Shown piece after piece: positions 26,480-35,289 of a DNA stretch of 64,000 nt. The notes beneath the pieces are model-generated. The model was not told the DNA's origin and made no database searches. It saw only the letters and a program-made list of their open reading frames with translations. The position numbers and the translations under genes are program-made. Within the stretch, counting starts at the first letter, position 1. Every line of letters begins with the position of its first letter. This DNA comes from Faucicola sp041855445. Its GTDB lineage: Bacteria; Pseudomonadota; Gammaproteobacteria; Pseudomonadales; Moraxellaceae. The DNA lies in NCBI GenBank assembly GCA_041855445.1, contig JBHAEG010000007.1, forward strand, positions 62,001 through 126,000, in the 5' to 3' direction.

Positions 26480-29400
26480 ATGAAAATCTTAACATTACAT
26501 TTTAAAAATCTTAATTCTTTACTGGGTGAATGGTCAATAGATTTTCGTCATTCTGCCTATGCCAATGAAGGAATTTTTGCTATTACAGGGGCGACAGGTG
26601 CAGGAAAAACCACCATTTTAGATGCGATTTGCTTGGCATTATATGGGGCTACGCCTCGACTTGGTGACATTACCGAAAATAAAAATGATATTATGTCTAG
26701 ACAGGCTGGCGAATGTTTTGCTGAAGTGGTTTTTGAATGTCATTCGGGAACTTATCGTTGTCGTTGGGAACAAAAACGAGCATACAAAAAAGCTGATGGT
26801 AAATTACAAAGCCCAAAACATGAAATTTCTGAATATATTGATGACCATACAGCAGGCAATCTTTTAGAGGAAAATGCAAGAAGAACCAAAAAACAAGTTG
26901 AAAATATGACGGGCATGGATTATCAACGTTTTACCCGTGCAATGTTATTAGCACAGGGCAGTTTTTCTGCCTTCTTACAAGCAAATGCTGATGAACGTTC
27001 TAATTTATTAGAACAAATTACTGGTACAGAAATCTACGGCATTATCTCAAAAAAAGTCCATGAACGTTGCAATAATGAGAAAAAACAACTTGAGCAATTA
27101 ACAGAACAATTATCAATTATTTCTGCATTAACAGAGGAACAAGAGCAACTATTACAACAGCAAAAACAACAATTACAGCAAAATATCAATGAGTTAAAAC
27201 AACAAATCAACCAGACTGAACAACATAAAAACTGGCGACAACAACTTGATGATATTCAAAACTTACAACAACAAAATCAACAAGCACTGACAGAATTAAA
27301 TATAGAAATTACTAAATTCATGCCTCAAGCGACACAATTGCAGAACGCTCAAAAAGCCTTAACTTTGCAACTAGACTATCAACAGATACAACACTTTCAA
27401 AAGCAACAACAAGAGCTTATCACAGAAAAGACAACGCTACAGCAACAGCTTGAAAACTTAACAAAAAAATATCAAGACAGTGAAAAAATATTAAATAATC
27501 ATTATGATAAATATCAACAATCAGAACAAGCTTGGCAACTTGCTCAACCAACTTTAAAACAGGCTCGGTTATTAGATAACAATATTCATCAATTAAAACA
27601 ACAACTCCAACAGGAACAACAAAAACAGCAAGAACAACAAAAACATTATGCCGTTATCAGTGAGCAACAACAACAAAAACAACAAGATATTGCACAGTTA
27701 CAACAACAAATCCAACAAATTAATCAAGATAACCATGAAAAATATCGCCAATTACCGCAAATAATAGCCCTATTACAACAATTACAACAAAGTTTTGATG
27801 CCATTGATGACCATCAAACCAAACAACAATTATCAAACATTGCTCAACAATTATCAGAAAATCAAATCTATCATCAAGAAAAAACATTACAATTACAACA
27901 ACGACAACAACAATCTGAAGAAAATTTACGAATATTTCAACAAATTGATAGTGAAATTCAACAATTATTGGCAAATAAAACACTGATAGAAATTCGGCAA
28001 AACTACGATAATTTAATAAAAATTGATAGTAAATTAACAAATATTTTAGCTAATTGTGAAAAATATCAACATATACAAACAGAGGTACAAAAAATTTCTC
28101 AAGAAAAACAACAAACATCACAACAATTGGAACAAGCAAAACAACAACAGCAACAGTTACAGCAACAACAATCTTATTTACAAAAAACACTAGACTTATT
28201 ATTAGATAGGAAAACACTATTAATAAAAATTAAAAATCTTGAAGAGGAACGGCAACAACTTCAAGCCAATAAACCTTGTCCATTGTGCGGTTCGACCCAT
28301 CACCCATTTGTTCAACAAACGTTTAATCAAGATGATATTTCAACTAATGAACAATCCTATCAACAAACTAAACAAGCTTTAGCAACTGTAAGCACTGATA
28401 ATCAAGAAAAACTTATCTATATTCAAAGTTTAACTAAGGATTTAGAATTACAAAACACACAACAACAGCAGTTACAACAGCAAATTGTACAAAATGAGCA
28501 AATAATTTATCAACAATTTCAACAGTTATTTGCACAAGGTGAGCAAAATAATTTAGCAGAAAAATGGTCGATGATAGAGATAGAAAAATATTGTCTGAAC
28601 CAACAAAATACAGTGCAACAACAGCAACTAACACAACAACAACGACTACAACAATTAGAAAAATTACAAGAAAAATATCAACAATTTCAACAACGACAAA
28701 TACAATTCAATGAACAACGCCAGCAAACGCAGACTGAATTAACCGTATTAATGACAGATATTCGCCAACAACAAAAACAAATACAATATTTAACTGATAC
28801 ATTATATCAACAACAACAGCAAAAACAGAAAATACATCAACAAATCATTGACTTATGTAATCCATATACAGATAACATCGAGGTTTATTTTTCAACCAAT
28901 GTAGAACTATTATCCAATATTCAGCAATTACAAACACTTTTTGATGATTGGCAACAACAACAAAAATCCTTAGTCGGATTACAAGAGAAATTACAAGTAA
29001 AACAACAAGAATTAACAGCCATTTCATCAAAAATGGAGCAAATACAAATTACTTTGCAACAATATCAGCAACAAATTGTGTTGAGTACAAAACAATTATC
29101 TGAACTTCAACAAAACAGACAACAAATTTTAGCAAATAATGATACAGATAATGCAGAAGATATATTAAGTCAAAGTAAACAAAAAGCCTATGATATTTGG
29201 CAAGTTAGTCAAAAAGAGTACCATTATTTAAAAGAGCAATGGCAACAGCAACATTATAAACTAGATACCATTTATCAATCATTGGATAAAGAAACAAATC
29301 ATTTAGATAAACTAAAAAATGAATTTTTGCAAAAATTAAAGTTACAAGGATTTCTTGATGAATTGGATTATCAAAATGCCTGTTTAGCTGAAACAACAAT

Positions 29401-30202
29401 AGAGGAGTTATTACAGATAAAAAATAAACTTGATAGACATCATCAAAATCTGTCAGAAAAACAACAACAATTCATGAAAGAATATCAACAGCTTAAACAG
29501 CAAAACTGTACGACACTATCTTTATTAGAATTACAACAACAGCTGACTGAGCAAAGTGAACAGTTAAATATGATGTTGCAAAATATAGGTGGCATTCATC
29601 AAAAATTAAGCGATAATTTACAATCTAAACAGCAACAACAACATTTATTAGATAAAATTAAACATCAACGTTCTTCTACTGAACATTGGCAACAATTACA
29701 TCAGCTGATTGGCTCAAGTGATGGTAAAAAATATCGAAATTTTGCCCAAAACTTGACATTTAATATGATGATTGGCTATGCAAATGAGCAGTTACAAAAA
29801 ATGAGTGACCGTTATTTATTACTGGCAGATAATGAACAAGCGTTGATGTTGAATGTGATGGATAATTATCAAGGTGGACAAGTACGAACCAGTAAAAATT
29901 TATCAGGTGGCGAGAGTTTTATTGTGAGTTTAGCCTTAGCGTTAGGCTTATCAAATATGGCAAGTCATCGTATGCAGGTCAATTCATTATTTTTAGATGA
30001 AGGTTTTGGTACGCTCGATGAAGAGGCATTAGATGTGGCGTTAGATACACTAACAACATTACAGCAAACAGGAAAATTAATTGGGGTAATTTCGCACGTT
30101 CAGGCATTAAAAGAACGCATTCATAGCCAAATTATTGTTAAAGCAGAAACAGGTGGGGTAAGCCGAATTATTGGTGCAGGTTGCAAACAACATCATTATT
30201 AA
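26480..30202 (+). CDS. sbcC: Exonuclease subunit SbcC, glutamine-rich
   Basis: Rad50-like SMC ATPase partner of SbcD. It has 1240 residues: Walker A GATGAGKTT (37-45), a long coiled coil, a zinc hook CPLC (C600, C603), a returning coiled coil, an LSGGESF signature (about 1141) and a Walker B segment LFLDEGFGTLD (about 1173). The coiled coils are extraordinarily rich in glutamine, with many QQQ and QQQQ runs encoded mainly by CAA. Domain ends and hook are intact, so it is probably functional despite the low-complexity arms. It ends 14 nt from a convergent gene. Confidence 0.95.
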   Translation: MKILTLHFKNLNSLLGEWSIDFRHSAYANEGIFAITGATGAGKTTILDAICLALYGATPRLGDITENKNDIMSRQAGECFAEVVFECHSGTYRCRWEQKRAYKKADGKLQSPKHEISEYIDDHTAGNLLEENARRTKKQVENMTGMDYQRFTRAMLLAQGSFSAFLQANADERSNLLEQITGTEIYGIISKKVHERCNNEKKQLEQLTEQLSIISALTEEQEQLLQQQKQQLQQNINELKQQINQTEQHKNWRQQLDDIQNLQQQNQQALTELNIEITKFMPQATQLQNAQKALTLQLDYQQIQHFQKQQQELITEKTTLQQQLENLTKKYQDSEKILNNHYDKYQQSEQAWQLAQPTLKQARLLDNNIHQLKQQLQQEQQKQQEQQKHYAVISEQQQQKQQDIAQLQQQIQQINQDNHEKYRQLPQIIALLQQLQQSFDAIDDHQTKQQLSNIAQQLSENQIYHQEKTLQLQQRQQQSEENLRIFQQIDSEIQQLLANKTLIEIRQNYDNLIKIDSKLTNILANCEKYQHIQTEVQKISQEKQQTSQQLEQAKQQQQQLQQQQSYLQKTLDLLLDRKTLLIKIKNLEEERQQLQANKPCPLCGSTHHPFVQQTFNQDDISTNEQSYQQTKQALATVSTDNQEKLIYIQSLTKDLELQNTQQQQLQQQIVQNEQIIYQQFQQLFAQGEQNNLAEKWSMIEIEKYCLNQQNTVQQQQLTQQQRLQQLEKLQEKYQQFQQRQIQFNEQRQQTQTELTVLMTDIRQQQKQIQYLTDTLYQQQQQKQKIHQQIIDLCNPYTDNIEVYFSTNVELLSNIQQLQTLFDDWQQQQKSLVGLQEKLQVKQQELTAISSKMEQIQITLQQYQQQIVLSTKQLSELQQNRQQILANNDTDNAEDILSQSKQKAYDIWQVSQKEYHYLKEQWQQQHYKLDTIYQSLDKETNHLDKLKNEFLQKLKLQGFLDELDYQNACLAETTIEELLQIKNKLDRHHQNLSEKQQQFMKEYQQLKQQNCTTLSLLELQQQLTEQSEQLNMMLQNIGGIHQKLSDNLQSKQQQQHLLDKIKHQRSSTEHWQQLHQLIGSSDGKKYRNFAQNLTFNMMIGYANEQLQKMSDRYLLLADNEQALMLNVMDNYQGGQVRTSKNLSGGESFIVSLALALGLSNMASHRMQVNSLFLDEGFGTLDEEALDVALDTLTTLQQTGKLIGVISHVQALKERIHSQIIVKAETGGVSRIIGAGCKQHHY

Positions 30203-30216
30203 ATTTAACTTAATAA

Positions 30217-31170
30217 CTAATGATTATTTTTGCCAAATATTTTAAAACGCTGAATAATTTCATTTGCCCATGTTCGATGAGTTGCAGGCTCTAACATTGT
30301 ATAATTGTATTTAAAAACTGCTGGTGCATTATCGGCTAAAATAGCGGTTGCTTGGGATAATTCATCGCTTGATACTTGTAATGCTTGTTGCACAATTGCA
30401 ATTTGACTTGGGTGAATAATGGTTTTGCCAACAAATCCTAAAGCTATATCTTGTTGTAATTCTTCAGAAAATAATTGAACTTTATCAAAATATTCAAATA
30501 CGGGTGCCGTTAAATAAAAACCATTTGGTACAAAACAACCTAATAATTGATGAATGACTGTTCCAATAGGGGTTTGATATAGTGTCATATTGGCTGGACG
30601 GCGTAAACGTAAACATGACAACAAGTCATTGCCACCTACTCGCAAGGCAATAATTGATTGATGAAATGCCTCCATCAATGCGATGGCTAAATCTTGATTA
30701 TGTTGATAATTAAAAATTAGTTTAGTTTCTAAGGTGGGCATCAATACATGATGAATAGGTAAATTTTGACAAGCTAAACGCCAATTTTGTAAACTCTCTA
30801 AATCAACTTTAGGTAAAACAAAACCATCAATTAAATCAATGTGTGGAGTATATGAAAGTTTTTTTAGCATATCAGTATGGCGTGGACGGATAAACACAAG
30901 CGGACGATGATTAAAACTTAGCTGGGTTTCTGACCAATGTTTTAATAATTGATGAATGTTAGTCATCGCTTGTGGAATGTCTGCGTCATTCACGGCATCT
31001 TCTAAACAAATAATAATACTATTTAAATTTTCTAATTTTTCACGAGAAATGACTTGCCATAAATCTGAACGAGTCGCAGGCATATATAAACTTGCCCCAA
31101 GCTGATAAGCATGAAAATTTATTAAGTTATTTGATAAATGATATTGATTAGATTTATTTAATAGTTTCAT
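30217..31170 (-). CDS. CitE/HpcH-like TIM-barrel C-C bond lyase (Ter-linked)
   Basis: A 317-residue protein of the HpcH/HpaI-citrate lyase superfamily, in the branch (C-C bond lyase, TIM barrel) found beside Ter genes. Barrel motifs are visible: LYMPATRSDLW, the metal-binding IICLEDAV, VFIRPRHTD, LPKVDLES, LMPTLET, RVGGNDLL and IIHPSQIA. The expected chemistry is aldol-type cleavage or condensation of a small organic acid; the substrate is unknown. It is the last gene of the HAD-StiP-lyase unit, 8 nt after StiP. Confidence 0.85.
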   Translation of the reverse strand: MKLLNKSNQYHLSNNLINFHAYQLGASLYMPATRSDLWQVISREKLENLNSIIICLEDAVNDADIPQAMTNIHQLLKHWSETQLSFNHRPLVFIRPRHTDMLKKLSYTPHIDLIDGFVLPKVDLESLQNWRLACQNLPIHHVLMPTLETKLIFNYQHNQDLAIALMEAFHQSIIALRVGGNDLLSCLRLRRPANMTLYQTPIGTVIHQLLGCFVPNGFYLTAPVFEYFDKVQLFSEELQQDIALGFVGKTIIHPSQIAIVQQALQVSSDELSQATAILADNAPAVFKYNYTMLEPATHRTWANEIIQRFKIFGKNNH

Positions 31171-31178
31171 TGTTTATC

Positions 31179-32321
31179 TCAAGACGAATGTCGCTGTTTA
31201 ATGATAGTAATAGCTTGATAAGGAGCAATCTCATTGCCGACAATCTGAATAGGAATAGATTTTTGTTTGCACAAATAACGTAAAAGTACAGTATCTGCAT
31301 GATTGTTTGTTTGTAATAAAACACAATCAGGGTCTCGGCGTAATACGGCTCGGGTAGCTTCAGCAATTGTCGGCTTTATTCGGTTATAATTAGTAATCGC
31401 CAATTTTTTAGCTAACTGGTTAATTAATCGTTGGGTTTTATACATGGGTTGCGATTGATAAGGTAATATCACTGGTGTAATAGACAGTTGTTGGCGTAAT
31501 TGGTCGATATTATCAACAAAAAAACGACTTTTATCAACATCTATCAAATCATGATAATAAATACATCGATGTAATTTATCTTTAGCAGAACTAAATAATG
31601 TACGAGAGATTAATCCTGAAATCGTACTGTTTAATAAACTAGCAGGCATCAACCAATCATCATCGCTGGCAGACAACCAAGCAACGCCAGCTGGGTCAGC
31701 TAAAGTAACTAATGGAATAACATTTTGACCTTGATGGAAGATTTGGGCGTAGTATTTTGTATTGATTTGATAAAATGATGTTAAACTTTTAGTTAATTCT
31801 TGATAAATTGCCCCTTTACCTGTCCAACCATCAATGAAAATAAGCGGGCTATTTGGGTGACTGGTCAAAATTTGTTGTAATGCGACAAAATCAAGCCCTC
31901 TATCACGAATAATACTGATACCATAATGTACGCTTGGCAAATGATAAGTAGTTGTTTTATCAGAAAAAGCACGTTGCAATAATACGCCAACGGGTAATCC
32001 TGCTCGAACTAAACTCACTAAAACTAACGGTGTACTGTCATTAATTTTTTCTGATAAATAATTGTGTAGACTGTGGGCTAAATGACTGATTTCAATCGCC
32101 ATGCGTTGTTTGCCCTGTGCAAATGCTTGATAAAACAATTGATGATGTATGTCACTTGGCGGTTTTTCTAGTGTTAGCATATCTGAATAGTGTCGTAATC
32201 CAGACTGAATAAATTGTTCTTTTTGAGAAACGTCAGTATGTGTAATCTGATTTTTATCAATGACTTCTAATAATAATCGTACATCGCTGGTTAAATAACT
32301 GCCAGAAAATATATTGTTCAT
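31179..32321 (-). CDS. StiP-family PRTase-like protein with PELOTA-type C-terminus
   Basis: A 380-residue protein of the family labelled StiP in databases, often called a cysteine protease but with sequence features of a phosphoribosyltransferase. It shows VSLVRAGLPVGVLL (about 102-115) and a phosphate-binding segment IFIDGWTGKGAI (about 161-172). The C-terminal 80 residues, from IAEATRAVLRRDPDCVLL to PYQAITIIK, fit the PELOTA-like RNA-binding domain found with this family in Ter clusters. I use the ATG at 32321, which overlaps the HAD stop (ATGA). A longer reading adds 22 residues inside the HAD gene. Substrate and product are unknown. Confidence 0.82.
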   Translation of the reverse strand: MNNIFSGSYLTSDVRLLLEVIDKNQITHTDVSQKEQFIQSGLRHYSDMLTLEKPPSDIHHQLFYQAFAQGKQRMAIEISHLAHSLHNYLSEKINDSTPLVLVSLVRAGLPVGVLLQRAFSDKTTTYHLPSVHYGISIIRDRGLDFVALQQILTSHPNSPLIFIDGWTGKGAIYQELTKSLTSFYQINTKYYAQIFHQGQNVIPLVTLADPAGVAWLSASDDDWLMPASLLNSTISGLISRTLFSSAKDKLHRCIYYHDLIDVDKSRFFVDNIDQLRQQLSITPVILPYQSQPMYKTQRLINQLAKKLAITNYNRIKPTIAEATRAVLRRDPDCVLLQTNNHADTVLLRYLCKQKSIPIQIVGNEIAPYQAITIIKQRHSS

Positions 32322-33133
32322 ACATGTCCTAATACGTTTTTTTGAATGGTTTGATGTAATTGACCACGACAGGGCGTGCCATACCAATCTAGCAATTGTA
32401 AAAAAGGCAAATCTGCTAAACTGTCACCAAAACCAAAATTAGGACGATGTTTATCTAAATAATGATTTAATAAAAATTTAACAGCATGTTGTTTGTGTAT
32501 TGCATGAGGCAAAATCGCTAAATTATTGGCATTGATATGATAGTAAAAGTCATGATGAAAATTGGGATAACTGTCGATAAAATATTTAATGAAGTCTTGT
32601 AATGCTTGATGATTTTTGTGTTGATGCTTGATAGATAAATAAATATTAAGTGTATCATTATTAAAATTTTCTTGATGTTGTGTTAATTTTAATAACAAGT
32701 TATGTTTTTGCTTGATTTGTTGAATTTGTTGAAAAATATGAATTAATTTTGTTTGTAAAGATTGTAATTTAGATTGTATGTGTTGTTGCCAGCTTGCTAA
32801 ACATTCACCATTGGGCTGAACAATGATTGCACCATGAGTTAAAATTTTCCAGCTATAAAAGGGAAGCTTGACCCGCTTAATCTCATGACTATCTCTTGCT
32901 GTTACAGGGATAAGTTCGGTTGTATGAAGTAACCAATTAAAGTAATTGGCTTGTTTTTGATTAAAAAAACTTAATGGATTATCTGATTTATCAACGACAC
33001 TACAGACTAAATTTTCGGTTTCCATGTGCCATGTGTGCATTTTTCTTAACGTTTGAAATAGCGTATCATCTAAATCCATAAATGTGTAAGGTTGAATAAT
33101 GTTTTGTGGCTTTGGCTGAAAAAAATTGCTCAT
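32318..33133 (-). CDS. HAD-superfamily phosphatase (Ter-linked)
   Basis: A 271-residue HAD hydrolase. Motif I is D20-L-D22-D-T (FMDLDDTL), motif II lies in IPVTARD, and motif IV is FGFGDSLADLPFL near residues 233-245. A Gln/Lys-rich helical cap lies between about 118 and 170. Coupling to StiP and the lyase suggests it removes a phosphate from an intermediate of their pathway. It is the first gene after the phoU terminator, so a promoter should lie in 33134-33223. Confidence 0.85.
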   Translation of the reverse strand: MSNFFQPKPQNIIQPYTFMDLDDTLFQTLRKMHTWHMETENLVCSVVDKSDNPLSFFNQKQANYFNWLLHTTELIPVTARDSHEIKRVKLPFYSWKILTHGAIIVQPNGECLASWQQHIQSKLQSLQTKLIHIFQQIQQIKQKHNLLLKLTQHQENFNNDTLNIYLSIKHQHKNHQALQDFIKYFIDSYPNFHHDFYYHINANNLAILPHAIHKQHAVKFLLNHYLDKHRPNFGFGDSLADLPFLQLLDWYGTPCRGQLHQTIQKNVLGHV

Positions 33134-33223
33134 ATCATTTAATGGATTTTAAAAGTGCTATTCTAGCCAAAATTAGTCACCATGAAAAGTAGTGAACAAA
33201 AAACACATGAAATTTAGACATTA

Positions 33224-33276
33224 AAAAAGACCTGATGTTTTATGCTTATTCTGTTAAAACCAACATCGGTCTTTTT
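33224..33276 (-). terminator. Terminator after phoU
   Basis: AAAAAGACC-T-GATGTT (33224-33239) pairs with AACATC-GGTCTTTTT (33262-33276) with one bulged base. On the minus strand it ends in a run of T residues. It splits the Ter-like island into two transcription units. Confidence 0.75.
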
Positions 33277-33299
33277 ATTAGATTTATGATAAATTAATA

Positions 33300-33986
33300 T
33301 TAGTTATCTTTATTTTCACTGTGTCTAACGTCAATGCCACGCACCAAATAGACAACGTGTTCAGCGATATTTTTTGCATGGTCGCCAACTCGTTCAATGG
33401 ATTTATTAACCATCATCATTTCAACAAACATTTCAATATTATTTGGTTTTTGCATCATGTAAGTAATCAACAAGCGTGACTGACTACGATAATCCATATC
33501 AATTAATCGGTCTGCTTCTTGTAAATCGGTCAAAGCAGTAATATCCAATCGGGCAAATGCGTCTAAGGCACGATGTAACATCGGCTGAGCCATCAGTGCT
33601 AATCGATAAGTATCATGTATTTCTTGTGTGTTCATTTCATAATGGGCGATTAAATTTCGCATGATTAAAGCAATTTTTTTTAATTCATCGCCAATACGTT
33701 CTAAATCAGAAGTGACCCGACTCACTGCCAATACAAATCGTAAATCGCCTGCGGCTGGCTGTCGTCTGGCAATAATCGTTTGACAAGCATCGTCAATCTC
33801 GATTTCTAGTTGATTAATTTCACCATCATCATCAATAATATTTGGTAAATTACTACCGTCTAAAGAATTTAGTGAATTTAATAACATATTAAATTGTTTT
33901 TCAACTAGACCGCCCATATACATAACTTTTATTCGCACATCTTCTAGTTCTTGATTAAAATGTGAAGAAATATGTTCAGACATCAT
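33300..33986 (-). CDS. phoU: Phosphate-specific transport system regulator PhoU
   Basis: All-helical cytoplasmic protein that links the Pst phosphate transporter to PhoR-PhoB signalling and limits phosphate uptake. The 228-residue length is standard. Both three-helix repeats carry metal-binding motifs: ExxxD near DLERIGDELKKIA in the first and ERVGDHAKNIAEHV in the second. No pst or phoBR genes are nearby; it stands between two parts of the Ter-like island. ATGs at 33986 and 33983 are both possible. Confidence 0.93.
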   Translation of the reverse strand: MMSEHISSHFNQELEDVRIKVMYMGGLVEKQFNMLLNSLNSLDGSNLPNIIDDDGEINQLEIEIDDACQTIIARRQPAAGDLRFVLAVSRVTSDLERIGDELKKIALIMRNLIAHYEMNTQEIHDTYRLALMAQPMLHRALDAFARLDITALTDLQEADRLIDMDYRSQSRLLITYMMQKPNNIEMFVEMMMVNKSIERVGDHAKNIAEHVVYLVRGIDVRHSENKDN

Positions 33987-34119
33987 CGTTTCCCATTGTT
34001 GAATAATAGTGACTGTTTATACTAATCAATTTTTATGACAAAATTTTTACAAACAAAAAAAATAGTAAAAAATTAATAGTTATTATGAGAGAAAATTAAA
34101 AATACATACTTTTTAGCAA

Positions 34120-35289
34120 TTATTTAGGATTAATAATCAGTATATTATCTAAATCTTGCCAAAATTTATCTACACTATGAATAGGAGTTTCTATACACAA
34201 AACAATCAAATCCCATGCCTGCGGATTAACATTGTAAACAAAATTTGGCATACCTAGCCCATAATTATCTTGAAAACTTACTTGATAAGTAATAGCTCCA
34301 CCTTGTGCAATTGGAGAACGGGTTAATGCACCAAATTTTACAGCAAAGCCTTGATGTTCTAAAGTTTCTGCCAATAAAAATGGCAACCAAACAAATTCAT
34401 TACTACCTAATACTAAAATTTTTTGTCCTTGATTGATGTCAAGTTTATCAAATTGATTTTTTAAATTATTTAATAAGTTAGACAAACCATCAGTGCTGTT
34501 TAAAGTAGGCATACGTCCCCAGTTACCACTATCTAACAATGGTTGCTTCCCTACCTCAATACTATCAACCTTTGGCATATGTATTGGTGTTGGATTTGGA
34601 TTATCCGTCCACTGCCAACTACCTGATAATAAAGTATGACGAAAAAATTGAATACTGAGTAATGAATTAGCCAAAGCTTTTCCTAAAGACCAATCAACTA
34701 ACGTTGCTAGATGAATTTGTGTTAATTGGGTTAGGCCTGCCTGCCGTAACGCTTGCACCACATTTTGACAGGTTTTACCTGTTGATGCTTCATCATCAAC
34801 CATAATCAAAGTTTTTGCGTTGAATACTTGCTGTTGTCGTTGTGGATTTGGGCTTTGGTAAATTAGGTGTGTGCTGGCGTGGCTATGGTCTTCGCTAAAT
34901 GTAGTTAAAAGTTTGCCTTGTTGAGTATGCCGAGTAGAATTTAATAAAATGGCATGTGGATAACGTTGTTGTAACACTTGATGCACGCCTGCCGATAATC
35001 CAACTGCAGTTTCTGCCATACCAAGCACTAAAATGGGTTCGGGCAAGTTGTCAGGGATAAGCGTTGCCAAATCACTAAAAGCCTGACGCATTTGTGTTGG
35101 TGCAACGGGAATATGCCGACCAAGCACTTTAGAAACAAATAAAAATGCTCGTTTTGGATTAATGCGTTCGGCAAAATCGAGCAAATCCTCAAGCTGATAA
35201 TTATATGCAGGGTTGATTTGATAACGTAATGCCAACTGCCCACGAGGCAAATTTACGACATGCTGTTGAATATTATCAGCATTAATCAT
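34120..35289 (-). CDS. Phosphoribosyltransferase with C-terminal TRSP domain (Ter-linked)
   Basis: A 389-residue protein. The N-terminal part is a type I PRTase-like fold with a PRPP loop VDDEASTGKT (164-173) and LVLGMAETAVGLSAG (87-101). The C-terminal part, from about 250, begins with GNWGRMP and contains ILVLGSNEFVWLPFLLA, fitting the TRSP domain that accompanies this PRTase in Ter biosynthetic clusters. The ATG at 35289 is preferred, with GAGG 6 nt upstream; the upstream GTG at 35304 overlaps that ribosome site. It overlaps the NYN-TerD gene by 8 nt. Likely reaction: ribosyl phosphate transfer to or from a base; substrate unknown. Confidence 0.83.
   Translation of the reverse strand: MINADNIQQHVVNLPRGQLALRYQINPAYNYQLEDLLDFAERINPKRAFLFVSKVLGRHIPVAPTQMRQAFSDLATLIPDNLPEPILVLGMAETAVGLSAGVHQVLQQRYPHAILLNSTRHTQQGKLLTTFSEDHSHASTHLIYQSPNPQRQQQVFNAKTLIMVDDEASTGKTCQNVVQALRQAGLTQLTQIHLATLVDWSLGKALANSLLSIQFFRHTLLSGSWQWTDNPNPTPIHMPKVDSIEVGKQPLLDSGNWGRMPTLNSTDGLSNLLNNLKNQFDKLDINQGQKILVLGSNEFVWLPFLLAETLEHQGFAVKFGALTRSPIAQGGAITYQVSFQDNYGLGMPNFVYNVNPQAWDLIVLCIETPIHSVDKFWQDLDNILIINPK

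Noticed and set aside
27600..29700. CAA/CAG-rich tract considered as microsatellite or CRISPR-like repeat
   Set aside because: The repeats are irregular, in frame and encode glutamine in the SbcC coiled coil; no spacer structure.
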